A DNA stretch of 64,000 nucleotides from Leptospira kobayashii (GCF_003114835.2 NZ_AP025028.1:3314001-3378000); one strand, 5' to 3'; numbered from the stretch's first letter, positions 46,629 to 56,530 are shown. The notes: a model not told the origin generated them from the sequence alone. Translations and numbers: made by a program.

Positions 46629-48707
46629 ATGACTGCTAACCCACCAGAAAAAATAGAACTGGGGAACCCAAATATCTTTTTTGACAGAGAACTTTCCTGG
46701 GTCGATTTCAATTTTCGAGTCCTCGAGGAAGCCCAAAATACAAACAACCCTCTTTTGGAGCGGCTGAAGTTCCTTTGTATCACCGAGAACAATTTAGACG
46801 AATTTTTTATGGTTCGCGTGGCGGGACTTATCAATTTGAAAACCGCAGGTGTGGACGAAAGAAGCCTGAACGGAAAACGCACATCCGAAATCATCAGCGA
46901 AGTTTACGAAAAGGTGTCCGGTTTTGTAAAAACCCAATACGAAAGTCTTTCGACCATCTTACATGAATTAAGCGAAAACAAAATCAGCATCGTCCAAGAC
47001 CCGAAAGACCTTCGGGGAGAAGATATCCAGTTTGTTAAAAACTATTACAAAAGAGAAGTATCTTCCATCCTCACTCCTCTGGCGATCGATCCGTCCCATC
47101 CCTTCCCTCATCTTTTGAACAGAACTTTGAATTTGGGAATCACCCTTTACTCGGATGAAGACAAAAACAAGGTAAAGGAATTATTCGCAATCGTTCAAGT
47201 ACCGAACGTACTTCCCCGTTTCCTGCAATTACCGGCTACTTCCGATCCGGATGAAAGAAGATATTTTCCTCTCGAAGAGATCATCAAACTTCATTTAAGC
47301 GATCTTTTCTACGGAATGGATGTAAAACAAATCCACACGTTCAAAATCGTTCGCGACGCCGACATTTCCTTTAACGAAGAACAAAACATAGGCGATCTTC
47401 TCACAAAGATGAAAAACGAACTGAAAAACAGAATGTGGGGAGATGCCATTCGTCTGGATGTTCATAGCGGTGCGGGCCATATCAAAGATATACTCAAAGG
47501 TCTTTTGGAATTGGAAGATTATCAGGTAATGGAAATTCCCACCTTACTCAATTTAAACGATCTTATGTATTTTCAAACTCTGGACAAGACCGGTCATTTG
47601 AAATTTTCATATCCGAAACCGAAAGCAGGCTTCAATATCAAAAAAGGAGAATCCATTTTTCAAGAGATTCGAAAAACGGATCACCTGCTCCACCATCCTT
47701 ACGAAAGTTTCCGTTCGATCGAAGACATGCTGAAGATCGCAAGTTCCGATCCCAAAGTGCTCGCCATCAAAATGACTTTGTACCGCACATCAGGAGATTC
47801 TCCCATTATACAATACTTAGGTGAAGCCGCCGAAAACGGAAAACAGGTAACCGTGCTGGTAGAACTCAAAGCAAGGTTTGACGAAGAAAGAAATATTCGT
47901 TGGGCGCAAAAACTGGAAGATTTCGGAGTCCATGTGGTTTACGGAGTGGTGGGTTTGAAGATCCATTGCAAAATGTTACTCATTGTTAGACGGGAAGACG
48001 ACAAACTAAACCGTTATGTTCACCTCGGCACGGGAAATTACAATTCCACAACGGCAAGATTCTATACGGACGTAAGTTTGTTTACCGCAGAACCGGAAAT
48101 TACGGAAGATGTAGCCATCCTTTTCAATACAATCACCAGCTCGGGAAAAATGCCGAAACTGACTCAGATTTATGCGGCACCTACTTTTTTAAAAGAAGGT
48201 TTTTTAAATCTAATCCAAAGAGAAACGGAAAACGCCCGCGCCAAAAAAGAAGCAAGAGTCATTTTCAAAATGAATTCACTCGTCGATCCCGATGTGATTA
48301 TGAAACTCTATGAGGCAAGTCAGGCGGGAGTGAAAATCGATCTTATCATCAGAGGGATATGTTGTCTTCGGCCTGGAATCAAAGGGGTTTCGGAGAACAT
48401 AAAAGTTCGTTCGATTATCGGTCGTTATCTGGAACACTCGCGTATTTATTTTTTCCAGAACGGAGGAAAAAACGAAGTATACTTGGCTTCCGCGGACTGT
48501 ATGCCTAGAAATTTCCAGCGCCGAATCGAAGTTATGTTCCCGATTTTGCAGGACAAACATAAAAAAAGAATCAATAAGATACTCGACCTGTTGCTTCGGG
48601 ACAATACCCAAGCCAGAGTTTTGGAATCGGACGGTTCCTATACGAGACTTTTTCCAGGGGAGGACGATCCTGCAGTAAATTCGCAGATCGATCTTTCGGA
48701 GATTTAA
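46629..48707 (+). CDS. ppk: Polyphosphate kinase 1
   Basis: Makes polyphosphate from ATP. FDRELSWVDFNFRVLEEA and ENNLDEFFMVRVAGL open the N-terminal domain; IKMTLYRTSGDSPI, LKARFDEERNIRWA, GLKIHCKMLLIVRR (phosphorylated His) and HLGTGNYNSTTAR are the catalytic blocks, and GRYLEHSRIYFFQNGG contains the second essential His. Full length at about 692 residues. ATG 46629 is preferred over TTG 46620. Divergent from fliD; a FAD oxidase gene follows after 10 nt. Confidence 0.96.
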   Translation: MTANPPEKIELGNPNIFFDRELSWVDFNFRVLEEAQNTNNPLLERLKFLCITENNLDEFFMVRVAGLINLKTAGVDERSLNGKRTSEIISEVYEKVSGFVKTQYESLSTILHELSENKISIVQDPKDLRGEDIQFVKNYYKREVSSILTPLAIDPSHPFPHLLNRTLNLGITLYSDEDKNKVKELFAIVQVPNVLPRFLQLPATSDPDERRYFPLEEIIKLHLSDLFYGMDVKQIHTFKIVRDADISFNEEQNIGDLLTKMKNELKNRMWGDAIRLDVHSGAGHIKDILKGLLELEDYQVMEIPTLLNLNDLMYFQTLDKTGHLKFSYPKPKAGFNIKKGESIFQEIRKTDHLLHHPYESFRSIEDMLKIASSDPKVLAIKMTLYRTSGDSPIIQYLGEAAENGKQVTVLVELKARFDEERNIRWAQKLEDFGVHVVYGVVGLKIHCKMLLIVRREDDKLNRYVHLGTGNYNSTTARFYTDVSLFTAEPEITEDVAILFNTITSSGKMPKLTQIYAAPTFLKEGFLNLIQRETENARAKKEARVIFKMNSLVDPDVIMKLYEASQAGVKIDLIIRGICCLRPGIKGVSENIKVRSIIGRYLEHSRIYFFQNGGKNEVYLASADCMPRNFQRRIEVMFPILQDKHKKRINKILDLLLRDNTQARVLESDGSYTRLFPGEDDPAVNSQIDLSEI

Positions 48708-48717
48708 AGGAAATACA

Positions 48718-50136
48718 ATGACGACTGTTACAGACAATGCGAAAGAAGATTTGATCCGACTTCTCGGAAAAGAGAAAGTTTTTACAAGAGATGACGGAAA
48801 ATTGGACTTAGGGACATTCGATTCCTATGGAACGGATCGTACTAAAGTTTACAAGCCGAATTATCAAATACTGATCCTTCCCGAAACTACGGAAGATGTC
48901 GCAAAAGCGGTGGATTATGCTTACCAAAACGGGATCGCCATTGTCCCGTCAGGTGGTCGGACAGGATATGCAGGAGGCGCTGTTGCTAAAGACAGTGAGA
49001 TCGTAATCTCGCTTTCCAAAATGAACAAAATAGTCGATTTCGATCCATTTCTTGGCACCTTACACGTACAAGCCGGTATGATTACCAAAGAACTTCATGC
49101 GCAAGCGGAAGAGAGAGGATTCTATTTCCCGGTAGATTTTGCCGCAACAGGATCCAGTCATATCGGTGGAAATATCGCAACCAATGCAGGTGGAGTGAGA
49201 GTTGTACATTACGGACTCATCCGGGATTGGATTTTAGGATTAACAGTCGTAACGGGAAAAGGCGAAGTACTTCGTTTCAACGGGGAAATTTTAAAAAACA
49301 ACACCGGGTATGATCTAAAACACCTGTTTATCGGTTCCGAAGGAACTTTGGGAATCATCACAGAGGCAGTGGTCAAACTCACGAAACCTCCCAAAGACAT
49401 CCGGGTAGTGTTTCTTGCTGTTCCCGAATACAAAAATATTCTGGAGATATTCAAAGAAACACATAACTTTTCTTTACCTTTACTTGCTTTCGAATTTTTA
49501 ACGGATTATTGTTTGAACAAAGTCAAAGAACATTTGGGAGTTTCCGATCCGTTTCCGGCGCCTAGCGAATACTATGTGCTTATGGAATACGAAATCTCGG
49601 AAGAATCGGACGAAGAAAAACTTTTCGCCATTTTGGAATCGATTACGGAAAAGGAACTGATCACTGACGGTTCTATTGCCCAAAATACCAGACAAAATCA
49701 AACCTTCTGGAAATACAGAGAAGGAATCTCCGAATCTTTGTCTCTTGCCTATACGGTTCATAAAAACGACATTTCCCTCCCTCTTCGCAATATGGAGGCC
49801 TTCCTGAGTGATATGCAATCCCTTCTCTCATCCAAATACCAAGGGTTTGAGATCGCACTCTTCGGACATATCGGAGACGGAAATCTTCACCTAAATATAG
49901 TTAAACCCAAGGAACTTTCCGACAGCGATTTTTTTCAAAGATGCAAACAAGTGGATCCTGAGATGTTCCAACTCATTCAAAAACACAAAGGTTCCATTTC
50001 CGCAGAACACGGGATAGGACTTCTGAAAAAAGACTATTTGGGATTTTCCCGCTCACAAACGGAAATCGATTCCATGCGGGCGATCAAAGCGGTGTTTGAT
50101 CCCAAAGGAATTATGAATCCCGGGAAAGTATTTTAA
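48718..50136 (+). CDS. GlcD-type FAD-linked 2-hydroxyacid oxidase
   Basis: FAD-binding (PCMH) domain: ILPETTEDVAKAVDYAYQNG, VPSGGRTGYAGGA and GSSHIGGNIATNAGGVRVVHYG, with GYDLKHLFIGSEGTLGIITE. The C-terminal cap has LFGHIGDGNLHLNI and EHGIGLLKKDYL, metal/substrate residues of the D-lactate/glycolate/2-hydroxyglutarate dehydrogenase group. Single subunit of about 472 residues with no FeS partner encoded nearby. The exact hydroxyacid is not readable. AAGGAAAT lies 3-10 nt before the ATG. Confidence 0.9.
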   Translation: MTTVTDNAKEDLIRLLGKEKVFTRDDGKLDLGTFDSYGTDRTKVYKPNYQILILPETTEDVAKAVDYAYQNGIAIVPSGGRTGYAGGAVAKDSEIVISLSKMNKIVDFDPFLGTLHVQAGMITKELHAQAEERGFYFPVDFAATGSSHIGGNIATNAGGVRVVHYGLIRDWILGLTVVTGKGEVLRFNGEILKNNTGYDLKHLFIGSEGTLGIITEAVVKLTKPPKDIRVVFLAVPEYKNILEIFKETHNFSLPLLAFEFLTDYCLNKVKEHLGVSDPFPAPSEYYVLMEYEISEESDEEKLFAILESITEKELITDGSIAQNTRQNQTFWKYREGISESLSLAYTVHKNDISLPLRNMEAFLSDMQSLLSSKYQGFEIALFGHIGDGNLHLNIVKPKELSDSDFFQRCKQVDPEMFQLIQKHKGSISAEHGIGLLKKDYLGFSRSQTEIDSMRAIKAVFDPKGIMNPGKVF

Positions 50137-50153
50137 CACCGGATTTTCCGATT

Positions 50154-51746
50154 ATGGACGCTAAGAAAAAAATAAAAAAGAAACCGAAAAAAGCAGCAAA
50201 ATCAAAGTTAGCTGCTAGCGAGCAACACAAACTTGAGTTGCGTCATTTGCGTCCTTCCGATTACGATTCCGTTCAAAAAATAATGAACATGGTCTTCTCA
50301 AAGGCATTTGACGGCGCCTGGACTAAGGAAGAATTCGAAAGACAAATCAACATTTTTCCCGAAGGTCAAATTGCGATCGAAGACAAGGGAGAAGTCATTG
50401 CGGCTGCCATTTCCATGATCGTATCTTATAATGATCATGGAGACAAACATACCTACCATTCCATAACGGGAGGGGGAGGATTACCCAACCACAACCCGGA
50501 AGGGGACAGTTTGTACGGTGTGGACGTATTCGTGAATCCGAAATACCAAGGACTCCGATTGGGAAGGCGGTTGTATGACGCGAGAAAAGAAGTCTGCGAA
50601 AAATTGAATCTGAGAAGAATCATAGTCGGAGGATGGTTGCCCGGCTATAAAGATCATGAGTCGGAGATGACTCCCCAGGAATACGTAAATCTCGTAAAAC
50701 AAAAGGAATTATTTGATCCGGTATTGTCCTTTCAGCTTGCAAACGACTTTCACGTCAGACGGATCGTTACCAACTATTTCCCGGATAACAAAGGCTATAG
50801 TTCTTATGCCTGTTTACTGGAATGGCTGAATATCTATTACGAAGACGAAGAAAAACTCATCGGAAGAAAAAAAGTAGTCGTTCGCGTAGGAGCTGTTCAA
50901 TGGCAAATGAGATCCGTTCGTTCATTCGAGGAACTCCGCGACCAAGTGGAATTTTTTGTAGATACCGTAGCAAGTTATAATGCTGACTTTTGCCTTTTTC
51001 CGGAATTTTTTTACGCGCCACTTCTCACTCAATTCAATAAAATGAGCGCTTCAAACGCCGTACGCGCATTAGCCGAGCATACGGAAAGAATGAAAGATGA
51101 GATGGTTAAGCTTGCGGTCTCCTATAATATCAATATCATCACCGGCTCAATGTTCGAATACGAAGACCAAGAGCTTAGAAACGTATCCTTTCTTTGCAGA
51201 AGGGACGGAACCTACGATTCACAGTACAAATTGCACGCAACCCCCGACGAAAGATCCTACTGGGGAGTGACAGGCGGAGACACTCTCAAGGTTTTCGAAA
51301 CGGATGCGGGAAAAATAGGAATTCTCATCTGTTACGACGTAGAATTCCCCGAATTGACCCGAATCCTCGCCGAACGAGGGATAGACATATTATTTGTTCC
51401 CTACTATACCGATACGAAAAACGGATATCTCCGAGTCAGAAAATGCGCGGAAGCAAGAGCCATCGAAAATGAAATCTATGTAGTGATGACCGGTTCCGTC
51501 GGCAATCTTCCCAACATCGAAAATATGGACATCCAATATTCCCAGTCGGCGGTGTTTACCCCCTCCGATTTTTCCTTCCCTCATGATGCGATCGCCGCCG
51601 AGGCAACGCCTAACACAGAAATGACTCTAATCGCAGACTTGGACCTGGATCTTCTGAAGGAAGTGAGGAAAAAAGGAGCTGTCCGCAATATGTTGGACCG
51701 CAGATTGGACCTTTTCCGAATTGAGTGGCTGGGGAAAATCCTCTAG
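50154..51746 (+). CDS. GNAT acetyltransferase fused to nitrilase-type amidohydrolase
   Basis: After a Lys-rich start (KKKIKKKPKKAAKSK), residues about 25-220 form a GNAT domain with the acetyl-CoA loop YQGLRLGRRLYDARKE. Residues about 240-530 are a carbon-nitrogen hydrolase with the catalytic Glu in FCLFPEFFY (near 282), Lys in QYKLHATPDE (near 357) and Cys in ILICYDVEFPE (near 393). Both active sites look intact. The fusion is a known architecture of unknown substrate. Its TAG stop is immediately followed by inverted repeat copy C. Confidence 0.92.
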   Translation: MDAKKKIKKKPKKAAKSKLAASEQHKLELRHLRPSDYDSVQKIMNMVFSKAFDGAWTKEEFERQINIFPEGQIAIEDKGEVIAAAISMIVSYNDHGDKHTYHSITGGGGLPNHNPEGDSLYGVDVFVNPKYQGLRLGRRLYDARKEVCEKLNLRRIIVGGWLPGYKDHESEMTPQEYVNLVKQKELFDPVLSFQLANDFHVRRIVTNYFPDNKGYSSYACLLEWLNIYYEDEEKLIGRKKVVVRVGAVQWQMRSVRSFEELRDQVEFFVDTVASYNADFCLFPEFFYAPLLTQFNKMSASNAVRALAEHTERMKDEMVKLAVSYNINIITGSMFEYEDQELRNVSFLCRRDGTYDSQYKLHATPDERSYWGVTGGDTLKVFETDAGKIGILICYDVEFPELTRILAERGIDILFVPYYTDTKNGYLRVRKCAEARAIENEIYVVMTGSVGNLPNIENMDIQYSQSAVFTPSDFSFPHDAIAAEATPNTEMTLIADLDLDLLKEVRKKGAVRNMLDRRLDLFRIEWLGKIL

Positions 51747-51959
51747 CAGCAAAAAGGCGAACTTTCCGGAAGAATTTTTGCGAAAATGCAAATCGAGGAA
51801 GACGAATGTTGGTTTTATGTTAGGCGGTAACGAGCAGCCCACAAGCCACACCCCCCAACCCCTTCCTCGCGCCAATAGAAGCGAAGAAGTATTCGAAGAA
51901 TCAGTAGCGAAGCTGATCTCAGGGCGGGGGATTTTACGACCATCGCCGCATTATGTCTC
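51747..51959 (-). repeat. Intergenic mosaic repeat, copy C (inverted)
   Basis: Read on the minus strand: GAGACATAAT, CCCCCGCCCTGAGATCAGC, TGATTCTTCGAATACTTCTT, CTATTGG, then GGGTTGGGGGGTGTGGCTTG, CCGCCTAACATAAA and TTCGCCTTTTTGC. It contains a ~55-nt internal block (GATCAGC...CTATTGG) that copies A and B lack and copy D has. It begins directly at the stop of the GNAT-nitrilase gene. Confidence 0.75.
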
Positions 51960-52061
51960 ATAAAAATGTAATAGCTCATTTTTTTCGTTTTTTGCTCAAA
52001 AACTAAGCACCTAAATCGAAAAATGCTGGATTTTAATCTGATTCATGAGTCAAATGTGTAT

Positions 52062-52424
52062 ATGGCAAAAAAGATGTTAAGGACAGTTGGAATTTCCTTC
52101 TTATCCCTAGCGTTAGCCATTTCCTTTTTATCAGATGAAAACCTGCTGGTTCGCGTTCGGGTTGTCAAAACAACTACAAACCGCACGGCCAACACAAGCG
52201 CAAAAGGCTCGTTCCACTCGCAAATGTCTTCCACTGTGCAGGATGCTTGTGAGTCTTCGAATGAAAATTTTGGCAAAGGATCTCCGGAAGATGCGGATAC
52301 TGGATATTCCAAGTCCTACGTCTGCCGTATAACTTTCGTTCCGGTTTCGGAAGGGTCCGATGTTGTAGCTCTATATTCAAATCTTCTGTTAGACCAATAC
52401 TTAAGTCTACCACCCCCCGTTTAA
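52062..52424 (+). CDS. Small exported protein upstream of efflux operon, first
   Basis: About 120 residues from ATG 52062 (longer frame from 52023). The signal peptide (VGISFLSLALAISFLS) is followed by a hydrophilic Ser/Thr/Asn part with two Cys, and the protein ends YSNLLLDQYLSLPPPV. The small protein 370 nt further on ends in a similar LL...LPPP motif. Comparable short proteins with proline-rich ends precede czc-type operons in other bacteria (CzcI-like), but this is a weak link. A strong terminator follows. Confidence 0.6.
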   Translation: MAKKMLRTVGISFLSLALAISFLSDENLLVRVRVVKTTTNRTANTSAKGSFHSQMSSTVQDACESSNENFGKGSPEDADTGYSKSYVCRITFVPVSEGSDVVALYSNLLLDQYLSLPPPV

Positions 52425-52444
52425 CTCCTCTCTCCCATTTTAAA

Positions 52445-52487
52445 CCTGTGTTCTAAGTCTTAAGGATTTAGAACACAGGATGTTTTT
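52445..52487 (+). terminator. Strong Rho-independent terminator
   Basis: A perfect 12-bp stem CCTGTGTTCTAA / TTAGAACACAGG (52445-52456, 52468-52479) with an 11-nt loop is followed by ATGTTTTTATTTTT. It lies 20 nt after the first small exported gene, separating it from the next small gene and the efflux operon. Confidence 0.85.
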
Positions 52488-52795
52488 ATTTTTCCTGAAT
52501 TTTAAGTGAAAATTTGTTTCTCATTTGCCAAAGACTCTTTGATCGTCCTGGTTCGTACACCAGGGCGATCCCCTTTTTGCTATTGGTTCTTATGTCAGAT
52601 TTTATGATCAGTTATGAATGAAATTTGAGTGATTCTACCAATCTTATGTTAACTTTCTCGCAAATTGCCACCAAACTGAATTAGTTTGCTTAGTATTTTG
52701 GTCCGAATCGAGAAAAGAATGAACTTTTTAAATCATTATAAATTTTAATTCTTTGGGAACCTATTTTATTTGAAGCGTTGCTCGTCTTCTTAAAT
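52488..52795 (+). other. 308-nt gap without gene before second small exported gene
   Basis: AT-rich stretch with no convincing frame on either strand and no repeat block. It must hold the promoter of the second small gene and possibly of the efflux operon; I see no clear operator. Confidence 0.4.
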
Positions 52796-53173
52796 ATGGC
52801 AATTGTGATGAATCGGATGCTCCATAAAGCGATCGTCTTAATGCTCAGTGCGGTTATTTTGTTGCCTACTGAGGAAGACGGAGTATTTGATTCGGCATTT
52901 CTTGATCTCAAATCAGCAACGATAAGCCATAAATCCTTATCTGCGACGAAATCCGAGCATCATTCGGTAAGTGATCCTGAACTAGTGGGAATGGATGATA
53001 ACGCGCTCTTCACCAGAAGCAGATGCGACTTCCTGGATTTAGTTTTTGAAAATTTTTTCACACTGAGCCAAACAAAGTTTCTTCATTTTTCCAATATATC
53101 AATCTCGCATACCTTTCATATTTCATCCCTTCTTTCCGATTTACTTTTAAATCTCCCCCCACCAATCGTTTAA
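52796..53173 (+). CDS. Small exported protein upstream of efflux operon, second
   Basis: About 125 residues from ATG 52796 (ATG 52808 also possible). The signal peptide (MLHKAIVLMLSAVILLP) leads to a Ser/His-rich mature part (seven His, one Cys) and the end ISSLLSDLLLNLPPPIV. The end matches the preceding small exported protein, suggesting a pair with similar role. His content and position before a heavy-metal efflux operon suggest metal binding or sensing (inference). Confidence 0.6.
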   Translation: MAIVMNRMLHKAIVLMLSAVILLPTEEDGVFDSAFLDLKSATISHKSLSATKSEHHSVSDPELVGMDDNALFTRSRCDFLDLVFENFFTLSQTKFLHFSNISISHTFHISSLLSDLLLNLPPPIV

Positions 53174-53273
53174 CAACAAACGGCAATTTCTTTCTCCAGT
53201 AAGGAAACTAGGGTTTTTTGTAAGCAAGTAAGAGATAACATACTCTCTCGCTGCAAACTTCTCTAAAAAACTA

Positions 53274-53297
53274 CTTCCTGGAATTTGTATCAGGAGG
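53274..53297 (+). promoter_or_regulatory. Hairpin that can hide the leader ribosome-binding site
   Basis: CTTCCTG (53274-53280) can pair with CAGGAGG (53291-53297) over a 10-nt loop, seven pairs with one G-T. The right arm contains the AGGAGG ribosome-binding site of the 14-codon leader. Such sequestration would make translation of the leader, and by coupling czcC, conditional. Seen in sequence; the regulatory effect is inference. Confidence 0.5.
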
Positions 53298-53305
53298 ATA
53301 CACAC

Positions 53306-53350
53306 ATGCATTATCTTTATCATAAACACCTAACAAAGGTTTACGCATGA
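53306..53350 (+). CDS. 14-codon His-rich leader peptide overlapping czcC start
   Basis: The frame reads [14 protein letters not shown] then TGA. It has the best ribosome-binding site in the neighbourhood (AGGAGG, 8 nt spacing), while czcC itself has none of that strength. Its stop overlaps the czcC start as ATGA, so ribosomes leaving the leader can restart on czcC. Three of 14 residues are His and three Tyr. Could be a sensing leader or simply a coupling device. Confidence 0.6.
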   Translation: MHYLYHKHLTKVYA

Positions 53351-54774
53351 AATTTAAATTTCTTCTTATTCCTATGATATTGATTCCTTTCGGGTTTCTC
53401 AGTCCGGAAGGAGGAAACCAGGAAAAATCTCCGTCTTCCATGTTGGATAGACAGATTTCCGACGAGAATCCGAATTCTTTGGGCTCGGAGCTTTATCCCA
53501 AAGATCAGAGAAAGGATGTCTCTTTGGATCTTTTGGATGCGGAAACCCTACTTTGGAAAAACAACTTACTGCTCATTGCCGCAAAGTTTCAAATCGATGC
53601 AAAGAAAGCGGGTGTTTTGCAAGCGGGGCTTTACGCTAACCCGAATATTTTCATAGATCAAAGTATATTTGCAGAACCTACACAAAGATATTTTGATACG
53701 ACTCGATCCGGCCAAACAACGGTGCAGATCCAACAGGTATTCTTACTTGGTGGAAAGATAGACAAACGGGTGAGAGTTGCCGAGTTGAATGCAAAGATCA
53801 GCGAACAGGAATTTTATGATCTTGCACGTGCCTTGCTTACAAAGCTCAGAAGAACATATTATACTATTTATTTTTATAGAAAAGCCATCGTATTTTACGA
53901 CCAAAGTATTGCCTCCATAGAAAAAACAGTCTCTTCATCCGAACTTGCGTACAAAAGAAGAGCGATCCTCCAGGCAGAGTTATTGCGTCTCAAAGCGTTA
54001 TTATTCTTTCTCAAAAAAGAAAGAGAAGAGTTGGGGATCAAAGTTTATGAGAAGGAAGCCGATTTAAAAGTCCTACTTAATGAAGACAAATACAGGGAAG
54101 CCAAAGTCGCTTTTTACCCTATTGTGGATGAAAGCACTCTGGATAACATCCTTCCGAACGCATCCCAATTGGACGATCTGGTTTCCAAAGCGAGGGAAAA
54201 TCGTCCCGATTTGAAAGTAGCGCTCCAAACCCTAAAGTATGAAGAAGCAAATCTCGAATTGCAACATGCAAACGCAATTCCCGATTTGTCCATCGGTCCC
54301 GTTTACAATAGAGGGGGAACCGCATTTCAAAACTATTGGGGAGTCACTGCCCAATTGAACGTTCCGGTATTCGACCGCAACCAAGGAAATATCCAAGCCG
54401 CAGAAAAAGCAATCCTGGTTCGCAAACAAGAACTTAGAAACCGAATTTTGGAAGTAGAGAACGAAGTAGCGATCGCTTTTCAAGGCGCGCGAATCAAAGA
54501 CGCACTCTACCGCAGATTCATTGATACGTATATCAAAGATTATGCGAATCTATCTCTCGATATGATCATGAGTTATGAAAAAAAATACATCACCATCCTG
54601 GAGTTTGCCGATTTCTTCGAAACCTACAGATCAAGCGTAGTGGAAATGTTAAAGCTTCAAACAGATCGTATGGAAGCAATTGAAAGTGTAAATTACTCGG
54701 TAGGTTTGGGAGTATTTATTCCCAAACAACAAAATTATAAACCCAATTCGAACAAACAAGGCCAAGAGGAGTAA
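53347..54774 (+). CDS. czcC: Outer-membrane efflux protein, CzcC/TolC family
   Basis: TolC-type outer-membrane channel subunit of the heavy-metal efflux pump. A signal peptide ([14 protein letters not shown]) is followed by two half-repeats of long helices: [42 protein letters not shown] in the first and [37 protein letters not shown] in the second, each ending in a barrel strand. Full length at 475 residues. It lies 6 nt before the adaptor gene and its start overlaps the leader peptide. Confidence 0.9.
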   Translation: MKFKFLLIPMILIPFGFLSPEGGNQEKSPSSMLDRQISDENPNSLGSELYPKDQRKDVSLDLLDAETLLWKNNLLLIAAKFQIDAKKAGVLQAGLYANPNIFIDQSIFAEPTQRYFDTTRSGQTTVQIQQVFLLGGKIDKRVRVAELNAKISEQEFYDLARALLTKLRRTYYTIYFYRKAIVFYDQSIASIEKTVSSSELAYKRRAILQAELLRLKALLFFLKKEREELGIKVYEKEADLKVLLNEDKYREAKVAFYPIVDESTLDNILPNASQLDDLVSKARENRPDLKVALQTLKYEEANLELQHANAIPDLSIGPVYNRGGTAFQNYWGVTAQLNVPVFDRNQGNIQAAEKAILVRKQELRNRILEVENEVAIAFQGARIKDALYRRFIDTYIKDYANLSLDMIMSYEKKYITILEFADFFETYRSSVVEMLKLQTDRMEAIESVNYSVGLGVFIPKQQNYKPNSNKQGQEE

Positions 54775-54780
54775 AATCTT

Positions 54781-55785
54781 ATGAATCTTACGACAAAACT
54801 TAACAAACGTTCTTTTCTATTGTTAGCAACAGGAGCTCTTGTAGTTATTGTTTCCATAGCTATCTTTGCACTTACCAGAGGGCCTAAGAAAGTTCCTCAT
54901 CATCCGGAAAAAGCGGTCGTCCATGAAAACGGACTTAGGATCGAGTTCAAGCCGACAAGCCCAGGTCTCGAGATTGTAAAATCAAGCATCATCGGAAACG
55001 GTGGAGAGTTTGTGAACCTGGAAGCGCCTGCAAGACTGATCGCTTCCACTTCTCCATCGGTAAGCAGCGGATCAAGGATCGTGTTATTCGAATCTTCAGA
55101 ATTAAATGATCTTTATGTAGGTTACATTCATGCTAAAAACAAAGTGCATCGATCCAGGAAAAATCTAAACCGAATTCAAGATATGTTCAAACATAGAGTA
55201 GCTACGGAAAAAGATCTTGTGGAATCGGAAACCGATGTAGGAAATGATGCCGCCGAACTTGCGGAATTCGAAGGAAAACTACGGGCAGTCGGTCTTAATC
55301 CAAGCGAACTTGCCAATGCGGGAAATAAAAAAGCATGGATCATCTGTGATGTTCCCGAATCACAAATCAATAGCTTGAAACGGGGCAAAAAGGTAAAAGT
55401 AAAATTTTCTTCCTTCCCTGACGAAGACTGGGGTGGAACTGCCGAAGCAATTGGAGATAACGTAGACCCTTACACTCGTACTGCGAAGGTAAGAATCGAA
55501 ATCATAAACAAAGACTATAAATTGAAACCGGGCATGTTCGGGGTTGTGAAATTCCCGGAAGAAACTGCGGGAGATACCGTTGTCTTACCGTTTAACTCGA
55601 TCGTAACGGTGGAAGGAAAAAACTATGTCTTTGTAGAAGAAGAACCTCTTAACTTTACCAGAAGAGAGGTGACTCTGGGAGTTTCAACTAAGGACGTAGT
55701 CAATGTTGTCGCTGGACTTACACAAGGGGAAAAAGTAGTAATTCAAGGATCTATTCTGCTCAAAGGTTTGAGTTTCGGTTTTTAA
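54781..55785 (+). CDS. czcB: RND efflux periplasmic adaptor, CzcB type
   Basis: Membrane-fusion protein linking pump and channel. An N-terminal membrane anchor ([20 protein letters not shown]), [12 protein letters not shown], a short helical hairpin ([36 protein letters not shown]), and barrel parts with [33 protein letters not shown] and LKPGMFGVV, typical for CzcB/CusB. No extra Cys/Met metal site is evident. AGAGGAG lies at the end of czcC, 8-14 nt before the ATG. Confidence 0.9.
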   Translation: MNLTTKLNKRSFLLLATGALVVIVSIAIFALTRGPKKVPHHPEKAVVHENGLRIEFKPTSPGLEIVKSSIIGNGGEFVNLEAPARLIASTSPSVSSGSRIVLFESSELNDLYVGYIHAKNKVHRSRKNLNRIQDMFKHRVATEKDLVESETDVGNDAAELAEFEGKLRAVGLNPSELANAGNKKAWIICDVPESQINSLKRGKKVKVKFSSFPDEDWGGTAEAIGDNVDPYTRTAKVRIEIINKDYKLKPGMFGVVKFPEETAGDTVVLPFNSIVTVEGKNYVFVEEEPLNFTRREVTLGVSTKDVVNVVAGLTQGEKVVIQGSILLKGLSFGF

Positions 55786-55787
55786 TC

Positions 55788-56525
55788 ATGAATAGATTTT
55801 TTTACTTAATTCTATTAACGAGTTTTTTAAGTTCCTCACTTCTTTTCTCGGAACCTACACCTGCCGGAGACAAAAAAGACAAAGAGGAAACTCCGGAATG
55901 GAGTCCCGATCCGGATAAAAAAACCAGATTCGGAAAAGAAGATGAATTGGATCCTGATACTTTTCTTCCGAAAAACCAACCCAAGTCCACCAACTTTTGG
56001 GTTTACGGGGCAACGATCGGAAGTCCGGCAAGCATCAACCTTAATTTGGGTTACTACTACAAAGACATCGTTGTGCGTGTGTCAGGTGGTAGCTGGAGAT
56101 CGCATTGGAACGGAGGACAAGTAGACTTGGGTTATACTTTCTGGAAAACTCCCGTCATTGCGCATAGTATCTCTATTGTAGCTGGTAGTTTTAATGTGGA
56201 TCCTTATTCTCCCGAAGTCGGCCGGGGTGGACAAACCTCCTACCCTACCGGTTTGAATATACCCGGATATCAATACAGAGACGCAAAATATGAAGACCAG
56301 TTTATCCGCGCGTATGTGGCGGAAGTAAATCCTGATCTGGCTCTACTACTGGAATACAAAAGCCGAGATACTCAGAAAGTTTATCTCAAACAGCAATACA
56401 TCGGTTTAACTTACGATATACTTCTTGGAAATTTTTTCCTCCAGTTGGGAGGGGGGATCGGACAAGGAGATTACAAAAACCCGCAGATACTTATGCAGAT
56501 GGGTTATTTATTCGATACAAGGTAA
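55788..56525 (+). CDS. Outer-membrane beta-barrel protein inside czc operon
   Basis: 245 residues with signal peptide ([16 protein letters not shown]), an acidic linker and then alternating strands rich in aromatic and Gly residues ([43 protein letters not shown]), ending with a Phe three residues from the C-terminus (LFDTR). It looks like a small outer-membrane barrel. Its place between adaptor and pump genes, 2 nt after czcB and 5 nt before czcA, implies work with the efflux complex. No family recognised. Confidence 0.75.
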   Translation: MNRFFYLILLTSFLSSSLLFSEPTPAGDKKDKEETPEWSPDPDKKTRFGKEDELDPDTFLPKNQPKSTNFWVYGATIGSPASINLNLGYYYKDIVVRVSGGSWRSHWNGGQVDLGYTFWKTPVIAHSISIVAGSFNVDPYSPEVGRGGQTSYPTGLNIPGYQYRDAKYEDQFIRAYVAEVNPDLALLLEYKSRDTQKVYLKQQYIGLTYDILLGNFFLQLGGGIGQGDYKNPQILMQMGYLFDTR

Positions 56526-56530
56526 AATGA

